64,000 nt of DNA, from the NCBI GenBank assembly GCA_017962545.1, contig JAGCVD010000009.1, forward strand, positions 1-64,000, given 5' to 3'. This DNA comes from Bacteroidales bacterium. GTDB taxonomy: Bacteria; Bacteroidota; Bacteroidia; Bacteroidales; P3. Position numbers and translations under genes: made by a program. Shown here piece by piece: positions 1 through 7,863 of the stretch. The notes below the pieces were generated by a model. The model had not been told where the DNA came from. It was given only the letters and a program-made list of their open reading frames with translations, and searched no databases. Numbering within the stretch: position 1 is the stretch's first letter; the number at the start of each line of letters is the position of its first letter.

Positions 1-1
1 A

Positions 2-772
2 ATGGCAAAGCAGACAGGAGGACACTTGGGCGGCTTCAGCGGCAAGCTGGGTACCGTCGTGGGTTACATGTGGCGCGGGAGGTGGTGCGTGAGGGCGCAC
101 AACCCCTATCCCGCCAATCCGCGCACCCCCAAGCAGGTGGAGCATCGCGAGATGTTCCGTCAGGAGGTGCAGCTGGCGGCGACGATGCGCGCGGCCGTCA
201 ACAAGGGCTTCAAGGAGGTGTCGTACGCGATGGGCATGACGCCGTACAACCTCTTCGTGCACCTGAACCAGCACGCCTTCACGCTCCGCGAGGGCGTCTT
301 CGAGGTGGACTACAGCGCGTTGCGTCTGAGCACGGGGCCGCTGGCGGAGGCCGTGTACGGGGCGCCGGAGTGGACGGCTGACAATGTGCTGACGGTGCGC
401 TTCGAGGGCGGCGCAGGGAGGTGGAACGACTATGTGCGGCTGTATGTCTACTGTCCGGAATGGCGGACGGGCATAGTGACGGCGCCAGTGTACCGCAACG
501 AGAAGAAAATCAGCGTCATGCTGTCGGATATGTTCGTGGGGCGCGAGGTGCACGTCTACGGCCTGGTGAGCAACGACGAGGGGCTGTGGGCGGAGACGAC
601 GTACGTGGGCGCGCTCGTCTGCGACGAGACGGCAGTTCGCTCGTCAGGCTCGCGGGCCTCAGCAGACAGTGGGCAGCAGGCGTTTGAGGGAGATTATGAG
701 CCTGCGGCGGAGGCTAAGGGGCAGGTAGGCAATGCTGAAGGGGCTCCGAGCGGGCCGCCGGCACCTCAGTAG
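2..772 (+). CDS. DUF6266-like hypothetical protein
   Basis: A 256-residue protein of unknown function. The N-terminal stretch (about residues 6-52), rich in Gly and aromatic residues and containing GGFSGKLGTVVGY and RTPKQVEHREMF, resembles the DUF6266 family that is common in Bacteroidota. The body, to about residue 210, has alternating hydrophobic patterns suggesting beta structure. The last 40 or so residues are low complexity (Ala, Gly, Glu, Pro). There is no signal peptide or membrane segment. The start codon is the second base of the window; family members begin in the same way, so I take it as the true start, but nothing upstream can be seen. The family assignment is from memory of the motif and is moderate. 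Confidence 0.65.
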   Translation: MAKQTGGHLGGFSGKLGTVVGYMWRGRWCVRAHNPYPANPRTPKQVEHREMFRQEVQLAATMRAAVNKGFKEVSYAMGMTPYNLFVHLNQHAFTLREGVFEVDYSALRLSTGPLAEAVYGAPEWTADNVLTVRFEGGAGRWNDYVRLYVYCPEWRTGIVTAPVYRNEKKISVMLSDMFVGREVHVYGLVSNDEGLWAETTYVGALVCDETAVRSSGSRASADSGQQAFEGDYEPAAEAKGQVGNAEGAPSGPPAPQ

Positions 773-795
773 GCAAAGCTATAAATATCGGTCAA

Positions 796-827
796 GGGGG
801 GGGGGGCGACGAAAAAAGATTCGTCGC
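796..827 (+). repeat. G11 homopolymer next to an 8-bp hairpin
   Basis: Eleven consecutive G (796-806) run directly into a perfect inverted repeat, GCGACGAA (806-813) and TTCGTCGC (820-827), with a 6-base loop. It lies between the DUF6266-like gene and the aquaporin gene. There is no clear T tract after the hairpin, so it is a poor terminator. A G tract of this length is prone to slippage in cells and in sequencing. Confidence 0.6.
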
Positions 828-840
828 GTACAATATTTAT

Positions 841-872
841 GTTAATATTTCGTTAATAAAATAAATATTAAC
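841..872. repeat. AT-rich inverted repeat upstream of aquaporin
   Basis: GTTAATATTT (841-850) and AAATATTAAC (863-872) form perfect 10-bp arms around a 12-base spacer and end 20 bases before the aquaporin start. It could be an operator or a leader hairpin. No protein or regulon can be assigned from sequence alone. Confidence 0.5.
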
Positions 873-891
873 CAACTAAAACTACAATATT

Positions 892-1623
892 ATGAAGATT
901 TGTAACAAGATGCTTGCCGAAGGTTTCGGTACCTTCGTGCTGGTGCTGGGCGGCTGCGGTACCGCGCTGTTCGGCCATGTGGGCTTCCTCGGCGTGGCCA
1001 TCGCTTTCGGCCTCACCGTCATCGCTATGGCCTACGGCATAGGTCATGTGAGCGGCGCTCACCTCAACCCCGCCGTCTCGTTCGGCGTGTGGGTCAACGG
1101 CCGCATGAGCCTGAAGGACATGTTGCTCTACTGGGTGAGCCAGATTGTCGGCGCCATCGTCGCCGGCGCCGTCCTCTATGCCGTCTGGCATGCCGCGGGC
1201 ATGGGCGCCACGGGTGTCTTTGCCGCCAACGGCTTCGGTGCCGACTTCCAGGCTGCCGCCGGTGAGGGCTACCTCAACATCGGCTGGATTGGCGCCTTCA
1301 TCGTCGAGGCTGTGCTGACCTTCGTCTTCCTGATGGTCATCCTCGGCGCCACCGACGAGCGTAGCAACACCAAGGCCGCCGGCCTTGCCATCGGCCTCAC
1401 GCTGACGCTCATCCACCTCGTCAGCATCCCGCTGACCAACACCAGCGTCAACCCCGCCCGTAGCATCAGCCAGGCGCTGTTCAGCGACTGCGCCACCTGG
1501 AGCGCCTGCAGCCAGCTGTGGCTCTTCATCGTGGCTCCGCTGGTGGGCGCCGCCATCGCAGGCTTGTTCTACAAGCTTGTCTGCGGCGACTGCTGCTGCA
1601 AGAAGTGCTGCAAGAAAGACTAG
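892..1623 (+). CDS. aqpZ: Aquaporin Z-like water channel
   Basis: Major intrinsic protein family, 243 residues with six predicted membrane helices, giving passive water (possibly small solute) flow across the inner membrane. Both half-helix motifs are intact: NPA at residues 59-61 in HLNPAVSF and NPA at 187-189 in SVNPARS. The Ser after the second NPAR, where glycerol facilitators carry Asp, favours an AqpZ-type water channel. The C-terminus is unusual: after the last helix come six cysteines within about ten residues (CGDCCCKKCC), which could bind metal or form disulfides. The gene is monocistronic and its stop codon TAG overlaps the stop of the convergent hydE gene in the four bases CTAG. 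Confidence 0.93.
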   Translation: MKICNKMLAEGFGTFVLVLGGCGTALFGHVGFLGVAIAFGLTVIAMAYGIGHVSGAHLNPAVSFGVWVNGRMSLKDMLLYWVSQIVGAIVAGAVLYAVWHAAGMGATGVFAANGFGADFQAAAGEGYLNIGWIGAFIVEAVLTFVFLMVILGATDERSNTKAAGLAIGLTLTLIHLVSIPLTNTSVNPARSISQALFSDCATWSACSQLWLFIVAPLVGAAIAGLFYKLVCGDCCCKKCCKKD

Positions 1624-2618
1624 GCGAAATCGCCTCGGTCGACAGGCACCTCGTAGCCTATGGCCTGCATGCGTAGACGCAGGTCGGCCAAACTCTCCGC
1701 GGCCTCGCTGCCCGTGGAGAGTTTGTTGTTATAGATGGCGTAGAGCGCGCGGGTGTCCTGCGGCGAGAGGTTGGGCATGACGACGTTGGCGCCGGCCTCG
1801 ACGGCACGTTCGCGGCCCGTGGGATGCAGCGTGCCCAGGGCCGTGGTGGCGGGCAGCAGCACATGGGGATGGAGGAGGCGTATGATGGCCAGCAGACGCA
1901 GCGTGAGTTCCACGCTGCCGGCGCGTTCATGTTCGAAGGGGGTGCCGTCGGCAGGGATGAAGGGACCTATGCCCACCATCTCGGGACGGAAGTCGCTGAT
2001 GAAGGCCAGGTCTTCGAGCAGCGTGTCGACGGTCTGGTGCGGCGAGCCCACCATGAAGCCCGCGCCGACCTGGAAGCCCAGGTCGCGGAGGTCGCGGAGA
2101 CATTGCATGCGGTGGTCGAAGCTCATCTCGGCGGGGTGGAGGAGGCCGTAGTGTGTGCGGTCGGCGGTCTCGTGGCGCAGCAGGTAACGGTCGGCGCCGG
2201 CGTCGCGCAGGCGCGCGAAGCTGTCGCGGCCCCGCTCGCCGAGCGAGAGGGTGACGGCGCAGTCGGGGTACTGGCGTTTGATGTCGCGGATGAGGGTGCA
2301 GAGCACCTCGTCGGTGAACCAGGCGTCCTCGCCGCCTTGCAGCACGAAGGTTCGGAAGCCCAGCGCGTGGCCGATGCGGCAGCAGTCGAGAATCTGCTCC
2401 GGAGTCAAACGGTAGCGTCTACAATGGGCGTCGCGGCGTATGCCACAATAGAGGCAGTTGTTGCGGCAGTGGTTGGTGATTTCTATGAGACCGCGCATGA
2501 AGACGCGGCGGCCATAGACCTCGTCGCGCACGTGCCGCGCCTCGGCGGTCAGCGCGTCGATGGCCGCAGGGTCGCTGGTGGTCAGCAGGTGGCGCAGTTC
2601 ATTTGATGACAAATTCAT
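1620..2618 (-). CDS. hydE: [FeFe]-hydrogenase maturase HydE (radical SAM)
   Basis: Radical SAM enzyme of H-cluster assembly, which works with HydF and HydG to build the di-iron subcluster. The CX3CX2C cluster motif is CRNNCLYC (Cys 51, 55, 58), and the family blocks LQGGED, LSLGERG, GADRYLLRHETA, MVGSPHQT and MVGIGPFIP are all present. I place the start at 2618 (MNLSSNEL); an in-frame start at 2708 would put 30 unlikely residues inside the neighbouring gene. Even so, the first 20 bases overlap the end of the GH20 gene, implying translational coupling. The extra C-terminal cysteines of some HydE proteins are missing, which is common. No HydF, HydG or hydrogenase gene lies in the window. Confidence 0.93.
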   Translation of the reverse strand: MNLSSNELRHLLTTSDPAAIDALTAEARHVRDEVYGRRVFMRGLIEITNHCRNNCLYCGIRRDAHCRRYRLTPEQILDCCRIGHALGFRTFVLQGGEDAWFTDEVLCTLIRDIKRQYPDCAVTLSLGERGRDSFARLRDAGADRYLLRHETADRTHYGLLHPAEMSFDHRMQCLRDLRDLGFQVGAGFMVGSPHQTVDTLLEDLAFISDFRPEMVGIGPFIPADGTPFEHERAGSVELTLRLLAIIRLLHPHVLLPATTALGTLHPTGRERAVEAGANVVMPNLSPQDTRALYAIYNNKLSTGSEAAESLADLRLRMQAIGYEVPVDRGDFA

Positions 2619-4500
2619 ATATCGAGTCGCGTTCGATATCTTTGTAGACGGGCAGTATCTTGATGTGTGTGCCGCGGCTGAGGTTGACGGGGCCGAGGTA
2701 GATGGCACTCTCGCGCGTGGGTGTGCTGAGGTCGGTGGTGTAGAAGATGTAGGTGTTGGGAACCTCGGTGCTGATGGCGATATTCATGGTGTTGTCTTCG
2801 ACGCGGCGGGCGGTGAACTGGGGCGTGAAGGAGCCCTCGCAGTAGTTGTAGCCCTTGATGCCGAGCCGGTCTTTCTGCTCTTCGACCTTGCGGCGGAAGC
2901 GGTTCCAGTCTTTCTTGTCGCGCGGGCTCCAGAGGCTCTCGCTGATGGCGAGCATGCGGGGCAGGAGCATGTATTCGGCATGGCGCGGGGTGTTGATGTA
3001 CTCGGTCCATAGGTTGCACTGGCCGCCGAGGATGTTGGCCTCGACGTGGAGGTTGGTGCCCATGGGGGCGGGGTCGAAGTCGTAGGCTTTACGGAGCGTA
3101 ATCATGCCGCCGATGGCGGTGGGCTGGTAGCGTTTGTCGGCCTGGTAGTAGTCGAGGTAGCAGTATTCGGTGGGGCACATGATGACGTGACGTCCCGCGC
3201 GGGCGGCCTCCATGCCAGGCTTGAGGCCGCGCCACGACATGACGACGGCGTCGTCGCCCAGCAGCGGGTTGCGGTCGTTGACGGCGGCATCGGGCTCCCA
3301 GGAGTCTCCTTTGAGGCCCATAATCTCGTCCCAGCCGATAATGGTCTTGCCTTTTCCGGCCAGGTGCTGCTGTATCTGTCCGATGAACCAGCTCTGCAGC
3401 TGTTCCTCGCCGCCGAGGTGCTGCTGGCGGATGCGCTGCTGGCATTTGGGACACTGGCGCCAGGCGTCTTTGAAGGCTTCGTCGCCGCCGATATGGATGT
3501 AGCGTGAGGGGAAGATATCGCACACCTCGTCGAGGATGTTCGTCATCACGGCCAGCGACGAGTCGTTGCCGGCGCATATCACCGGCGAGGGCCAGCAGGG
3601 ACCTATGGCCACCTGGCTTCCGTGGCCGTCGCACGACAGCTGAGGGAAGGCCGCCAGCAGGGCGGCGCTGTGACCGGGCATCTCCACCTCGGGGATGACC
3701 TCGATGCCGCGTTCGGCGGCGTACTGTATGATGTCCTGCAACTCCTCACGGGTGTAGTAGCCGCCATAGGAGGCCCGCTCACCGTCGTGCGGCGTGTCGG
3801 CATGACCCCAGGGTTGCGCGTCGCGGTCCACACGCCAGGAGCCCACGGTGTTGAGCTCGGGGTATCGCTCGCTGGGCAGACGCCAGCCGTGGTCGTCGGT
3901 GAGGTGGAAGTGGAAGCGGTTCATCTTGTAGGAGGCCATGACGTCGAGGTACTTCTTGATGAACTTCACGGGGAAGAAGTGGCGGCTGACGTCGAGGTGC
4001 ACGCCGCGCCAGGCGAAGCGCGGGTAGTCGAGAATGGTGCATTCGGGCAGCGTGATGGCGCTATAGGCGGTGCCGGTGACGTCGTTGGGGAGCATCTGCA
4101 CCAGCGTTTGGTAGGCGTAGAAGATGCCTTGCTCGGTGTTGGCGCTCAGCGTGATGCCGGTGTTGCGTATCTCCAGCAGGTAGCCCTCGTCGCCCAGTTC
4201 GGGGTTGACGGTGTCGTAGAGCACCAGCTGGATGTCGCTGTTCTGCGACGCCGCCACCAGCTTGGGGTGCAGGTGGCCGTGGCGCAGCGACTTCATGATG
4301 TATTTCACGGTGGCAGAGTTCTGTCCCAGCCCCACGACGCTCAGTTTGGGACTTCCGTGCAGCGTGAAGCCACCTTCTTTCTGTACCATGAACACGGGCT
4401 CGGGGACGACGTTGATTTCCCGTACCGTCGCCTTGCGTCCGCAGCCGGCGAGGAGCAGCAGCGTCGCCATCAGCAATATCGTTGTCTTGTTTTTCATCAC
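2599..4500 (-). CDS. GH20 beta-N-acetylhexosaminidase lipoprotein
   Basis: Exo-acting glycoside hydrolase family 20 enzyme releasing terminal GlcNAc or GalNAc from glycans, probably periplasmic or surface-bound. A lipoprotein signal (LLLLAGC, Cys about residue 20) leads into a GH20b-like domain (about 35-160) and the catalytic barrel (about 165-520). The catalytic Asp-Glu pair is Asp340-Glu341 in HIGGDEAF, and other family blocks such as FHFHLTDDHGWR, IPEVEMPGH and WDEI are intact. The last 80 or so residues look like a small beta domain with a chitobiase-like pattern. Two adjacent Met codons (4500, 4497) can start it. The TGA stop lies inside the start region of hydE, so the two are probably one transcript. 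Confidence 0.93.
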   Translation of the reverse strand: MMKNKTTILLMATLLLLAGCGRKATVREINVVPEPVFMVQKEGGFTLHGSPKLSVVGLGQNSATVKYIMKSLRHGHLHPKLVAASQNSDIQLVLYDTVNPELGDEGYLLEIRNTGITLSANTEQGIFYAYQTLVQMLPNDVTGTAYSAITLPECTILDYPRFAWRGVHLDVSRHFFPVKFIKKYLDVMASYKMNRFHFHLTDDHGWRLPSERYPELNTVGSWRVDRDAQPWGHADTPHDGERASYGGYYTREELQDIIQYAAERGIEVIPEVEMPGHSAALLAAFPQLSCDGHGSQVAIGPCWPSPVICAGNDSSLAVMTNILDEVCDIFPSRYIHIGGDEAFKDAWRQCPKCQQRIRQQHLGGEEQLQSWFIGQIQQHLAGKGKTIIGWDEIMGLKGDSWEPDAAVNDRNPLLGDDAVVMSWRGLKPGMEAARAGRHVIMCPTEYCYLDYYQADKRYQPTAIGGMITLRKAYDFDPAPMGTNLHVEANILGGQCNLWTEYINTPRHAEYMLLPRMLAISESLWSPRDKKDWNRFRRKVEEQKDRLGIKGYNYCEGSFTPQFTARRVEDNTMNIAISTEVPNTYIFYTTDLSTPTRESAIYLGPVNLSRGTHIKILPVYKDIERDSIYEFVIK

Positions 4501-4538
4501 TTCTTTGCCTTTTGTCCCCTATAACGGGAGGTGCGGCA

Positions 4539-4566
4539 TTTTATTGTATGTACCAATACAATAAAA
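4539..4566. repeat. Inverted repeat between divergent genes
   Basis: TTTTATTGTAT (4539-4549) and ATACAATAAAA (4556-4566) are perfect 11-bp arms with a 6-base spacer, midway between the divergent GH20 and flippase genes. The symmetry and position suit an operator or a shared promoter element, but no known consensus is recognised. Confidence 0.5.
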
Positions 4567-4594
4567 GCGGAGCTGCTGCGTTAAAGGAAGCGTT

Positions 4595-6079
4595 ATGGCA
4601 TCGTTGAAAAGACTTCTCTCCGACTCGGTCATCTATGGCCTGAGCAGTATCGTGGGCAGGTTCTTGAACTACCTGCTCGTTCCCGTCTATACCTACCACA
4701 TAAGCGCCGCCTCGGGTGGCTACGGCGTGGTGACCAACGTCTACGCCTACACGGCGCTGCTTGCGGTCATCCTCACTTTCGGCATGGAGACGACATTCTT
4801 CTACTATGCCAACCGCGAGGGCATGGACCGGCGCAAGGTGTTCTGCACGGCCCTGAGCGCAGTGGGCTCGGTGGCGGCATTATTCCTGCTGCTGGTGCTG
4901 ATGTTCATTGGTCCCATCAGCACTGCCATGGGCTACAGCGACCACCCCGAATACATACGCGCCATGGCTATCGTGGTGGCTATCGACGCATTTCAGGCCA
5001 TACTCTTCGTCCGTCTGCGGCAGGAAGGCCGCCCGTGGAAGTTCTTCGCGCTGAAGATTGCCTTCATACTGCTTACCGTGGCGCTGACGCTCTTCATCTT
5101 CCTCGTGGCGCCGCACTGGAGCCACCTGTCGTGGATGGGCTGGTATGACGAGGCCAACAACGTGAAGTATATATTCTACATCAACCTCTTCTGCACCTCC
5201 ATAGTCACCTTAGGCTTCGTCAAGGAGTTGCGCGACTTCCGCTTCTCGCTTTTCGACGGAGGCCTGCTCAAGCAGATGCTCAAGTATGCCTGGCCGCTGC
5301 TGATATTCGGCATCGTGGGCATCTTCAACCAGGTGGCCGACAAGATACTGCTGCCGAGGCTGCTGCCCGGCGAGGAGGGTCGCGTGCAGCTGGGCATCTA
5401 CGGTGCCTGCGTGAAGATTGCCATGCTGATGGCCCTCATCACCCAAGCTTTCCGCTACGCCTACGAGCCGTTTGTCTTCGGCGGGCAACGTGACAAGGGG
5501 AGCAAGGAGACGCAGGCGTTGGCCACCAAGTACTTCGTGATGTTCACCCTGCTGGCTTTTCTGGCGGTAATGTGCTATATCGACGTGATACAGTACTTCA
5601 TTGGCGGCGACTACCGCGAGGCGTTGCCTGCGGTGCCCATAGTGATGATGGCCGAGATACTGATGGGCGTCTACTTCAACCTGAGCTTCTGGTACAAGCT
5701 CAACGGGCAGACCTGGTGGGGCGCCGTGATGAGCGCCATAGGATGCGTAGCGCTGGTGGCGGTGAACGTCATCTTCGTGCCGCGTATAGGCTATATGGCC
5801 TGCGCTTGGGGCGGCCTGGTGGGCTACGGCATCTGCGTGCTGCTGAGCTATTTCATAGGGCAGAAGAAGAACCCTGTGCCCTATGACCTCAAGGCCATCG
5901 GGGGCTACTTTGTGTTGGCGCTGGCGCTCTTCGCCGCCACACAGCTGCTGCAGCCTGCCGCGCTGTGGCTGCGCCTGACGGTAAACACCCTGCTGCTGCT
6001 GGTCTATGTCGCCGTCGTCGCCTGGAACGAACGTGCCCTGCTGCAACCCATCCTGAAGAAATTAAGAATTAAGAATTAA
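4595..6079 (+). CDS. Polysaccharide flippase (MATE/Wzx-like, MVF superfamily)
   Basis: Inner-membrane protein of 494 residues with about 12-14 hydrophobic helices, of the oligosaccharide flippase type that moves lipid-linked saccharides to the periplasmic face. The N-terminal block LSDSVIYGLSSIVGRFLNYLLVPVYT is typical of the Bacteroidota members, followed by a C-terminal polysaccharide-biosynthesis domain. The start ATG at 4595 follows AAAGGAAG. The last residues (LRIKN) and the stop codon are encoded inside a heptamer array (AATTAAG repeated), so the C-terminus seems to have been set by the repeat. The cargo cannot be deduced, since no O-antigen cluster is adjacent. Confidence 0.85.
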   Translation: MASLKRLLSDSVIYGLSSIVGRFLNYLLVPVYTYHISAASGGYGVVTNVYAYTALLAVILTFGMETTFFYYANREGMDRRKVFCTALSAVGSVAALFLLLVLMFIGPISTAMGYSDHPEYIRAMAIVVAIDAFQAILFVRLRQEGRPWKFFALKIAFILLTVALTLFIFLVAPHWSHLSWMGWYDEANNVKYIFYINLFCTSIVTLGFVKELRDFRFSLFDGGLLKQMLKYAWPLLIFGIVGIFNQVADKILLPRLLPGEEGRVQLGIYGACVKIAMLMALITQAFRYAYEPFVFGGQRDKGSKETQALATKYFVMFTLLAFLAVMCYIDVIQYFIGGDYREALPAVPIVMMAEILMGVYFNLSFWYKLNGQTWWGAVMSAIGCVALVAVNVIFVPRIGYMACAWGGLVGYGICVLLSYFIGQKKNPVPYDLKAIGGYFVLALALFAATQLLQPAALWLRLTVNTLLLLVYVAVVAWNERALLQPILKKLRIKN

Positions 6080-6087
6080 GAATAATG
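6060..6087 (+). repeat. Heptamer array (AATTAAG x3 plus AATAATG)
   Basis: Three exact tandem copies of AATTAAG (6060-6080) are followed by a degenerate fourth, AATAATG (6081-6087). The flippase stop codon (6077-6079) lies in the third copy and the next gene's ATG is the end of the fourth copy. Confidence 0.85.
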
Positions 6088-6291
6088 AAACGACGTTCAC
6101 TATATCTCATTGTCTTCTGCCTCTTTATCTCCTTGTTTATGACAAGTTGTCACAAGGTGTGTACCTGCACGGGCTATGACGGGCGTGTCCATGAGTACAC
6201 ATCCGAGGAGGTCGACGCCCATGCCGGTGGCAACTGCTCCGAGATGACCGATTTCCCCGTTTCCAGCCATTATTCCTACTGTCATTGGTAA
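6085..6291 (+). CDS. Small five-cysteine lipoprotein
   Basis: A 68-residue putative lipoprotein. A hydrophobic signal ends in FMTSC, and the predicted lipidated Cys is followed by HKVCTC, a lone Cys in GGNCSEMT and a last Cys in YSYCHW. The pattern, lipid Cys, then CxC, then two spaced cysteines, is shared with the two small lipoproteins at 10948-11202 and 11208-11450, so I infer one family. Four cysteines after the lipid anchor could bind metal or form two disulfides. Its stop TAA shares a base with the ATG of the radical SAM gene, implying co-translation. Function unknown. Confidence 0.7.
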   Translation: MKRRSLYLIVFCLFISLFMTSCHKVCTCTGYDGRVHEYTSEEVDAHAGGNCSEMTDFPVSSHYSYCHW

Positions 6292-7193
6292 TGGGTCGCT
6301 GTCTGCTCTGTCCGCGTCAGTGCGGCGTCGACCGTGCTGTGGCCGCAGGTTTCTGCGGCGCCACCTCAGAGGTGGAGGTCAGCGCGGTGTGCCTGCACCT
6401 CGGCGAGGAGCCGCCGCTCAACCCCATCGTCAATGTCTTCTTCACGCATTGCAACCTGCAATGTGTCTACTGCCAGAACTGGCAGATTAGTCAAGGTGAA
6501 AGGGGAGAGGTGAAAGGGGAAAGGTGCCCGGTCGACATCCTTGTCGACCGCATCTGTGCCTTGTTGCCGGAGAGTGGCGGGATGCTGGGCTTCGTCACCG
6601 CGGCGCACTACGCCGACCGTTTGCCGGCCTTGCTGGCCACCGTCAGGGAGCGTGGCTTCACGCCCACGGTGGTGTATAACAGTGGCGGCTACGAGAGCGT
6701 GGAGACGCTGCGTGGCTTGGAGGGGCTGGTGGATGTCTACCTGCCTGACTTCAAGTATATGGATTCCACGCTGGCGCAGGCCTACAGCCATGCCGGTGAC
6801 TATCCCGCTGTGGCGCAGGCGGCGCTCCGCGAGATGCGGCGCCAGGTGGGCGGCGGTCTCAAGGTGGATGCCGACGGCCGTGCCTACCGCGGCCTCATCG
6901 TGCGCCATCTGGTGCTCCCCGGAGCCGTCGACAACTCGCTGCGCTGCCTTGACTGGCTGGCCGACGAGTTCCCCTTCGGGCTGCATATGTCGCTGATGGC
7001 GCAGTATTTCCCGCCACGGCCGGGCTTGCCGTCGCCGCTGGACCGTTGCGTCACCGCCGAGGAATATGGCGCTGTGGTGGCGCACGCTGAAGCGCTGGGC
7101 CTCACCGATGGATGGATACAGGAACTGGAGGCCCGCGACAACTACAGGCCCGATTTCGGCAACGCCGACAACCCTTTCAACGCTGAGATATGA
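6291..7193 (+). CDS. PflX-like radical SAM protein
   Basis: Radical SAM protein of the uncharacterised PflX type (COG1313), related to pyruvate formate-lyase activating enzymes. The cluster motif is CNLQCVYC (Cys 54, 58, 61), and the N-terminal cysteines Cys4, Cys7, Cys11 and Cys22 in CLLCPRQCGVDR and GFCG are a hallmark of this family and could hold an extra cluster. ATG 6291 overlaps the upstream TAA; an in-frame TTG at 6285 is less likely. Residues about 68-80 (GERGEVKGER) are encoded by a purine-rich repeat (6494-6524) that looks like an in-frame insertion after the cluster motif. The target is not known; the linked genes on both sides overlap it, so they may be functional partners. Confidence 0.85.
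   Translation: MGRCLLCPRQCGVDRAVAAGFCGATSEVEVSAVCLHLGEEPPLNPIVNVFFTHCNLQCVYCQNWQISQGERGEVKGERCPVDILVDRICALLPESGGMLGFVTAAHYADRLPALLATVRERGFTPTVVYNSGGYESVETLRGLEGLVDVYLPDFKYMDSTLAQAYSHAGDYPAVAQAALREMRRQVGGGLKVDADGRAYRGLIVRHLVLPGAVDNSLRCLDWLADEFPFGLHMSLMAQYFPPRPGLPSPLDRCVTAEEYGAVVAHAEALGLTDGWIQELEARDNYRPDFGNADNPFNAEI
6494..6524 (+). repeat. In-frame purine-rich repeat inside the pflX-like gene
   Basis: GGTGAAAGGGGA and GGTGAAAGGGGAAAGG are near-direct repeats in a purine-only stretch. It encodes a hydrophilic GERGEVKGER segment with no equivalent I recall in the family, and resembles insertions in other genes of this window. Confidence 0.6.
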
Positions 7194-7762
7194 AGTACAA
7201 ACTGGAGATAGAAGATGACTTGTTCGACTTCGAGGGCTGGGCTTTCCTGCACTTCCACACCTCGATGCCGGGTTATGCCTTCGCCGATTGCCTGAACCGT
7301 CTGTACGACTATAGGCTGGCGCGGGTCGACGATATGACGTCGCTCGAGGGTCAGTGGCCCGTCTACCGCTACGAGGATGCCGTGAGCCACCAGATATTTT
7401 TCCTTGTCGAGCGCCCCGCCGCCGCTGTTGACGCCCCATGGGAGGCGGGTGACAAACTGCTCGTTGTCAAATGCGAGAACGCCGAAACGGTGGCGCACCA
7501 CATCTTTGCCGACTTCACCAGCAATGCCGCCGTCGACGAGGCCGACCTGCTGGCGCGTGAGCATGCCGCCCTGCTGGAGGACCTGTTGGCTGAGTTCACG
7601 GTTGTCAATATACTGGACTTCTCCGCGCCTGTGGCCAGCCGCAAGGCAGCCAAGGAGCGTCAGCTGGTGCAGCAGCATTGCGACGGCATACTCGCTTACA
7701 TAGAGCAGCAGCATCTGGACCTCAGCGATGAGGAGCGTATGCGCTTGGAGAGGCTCAGCTAG
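7190..7762 (+). CDS. Hypothetical protein, weakly IPExxxVDY-like
   Basis: A 190-residue soluble protein without signal or membrane segments. The first half (a start like MKYKLEIEDDLFDF, then SMPGYAFADCLNRLYDYRL, then a hydrophobic strand around HQIFFLVE) is reminiscent of the small Bacteroidota IPExxxVDY family, but I do not see that family's namesake motif, so this is only a hint. The C-terminal 40 residues are predicted helical and charged. The ATG overlaps the stop of the PflX-like radical SAM gene in ATGA, so it is translationally coupled to that enzyme. Confidence 0.55.
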   Translation: MKYKLEIEDDLFDFEGWAFLHFHTSMPGYAFADCLNRLYDYRLARVDDMTSLEGQWPVYRYEDAVSHQIFFLVERPAAAVDAPWEAGDKLLVVKCENAETVAHHIFADFTSNAAVDEADLLAREHAALLEDLLAEFTVVNILDFSAPVASRKAAKERQLVQQHCDGILAYIEQQHLDLSDEERMRLERLS

Positions 7763-7786
7763 AATCCCCGGCAATTTGTATTTTAT

Positions 7787-7817
7787 TTTGTGGGATTCAA
7801 ATTTATTTGTATATTTG
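7787..7817 (+). promoter_or_regulatory. Bacteroidota-type promoter for pepD
   Basis: TTTG (7787-7790), a 19-base spacer, then TATATTTG (7810-7817) match the Bacteroidota -33/-7 consensus TTTG and TAnnTTTG. The ATG of pepD follows at 7864. Confidence 0.75.
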
Positions 7818-7863
7818 CACCCACATATCGTTTGGTAATCAATAATCATAAATATTCAATATT

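Noticed and set aside
6285-6290. TTG start for the PflX-like protein
   Set aside because: ATG 6291 overlaps the upstream stop in the usual coupling arrangement and gives the expected N-terminus.
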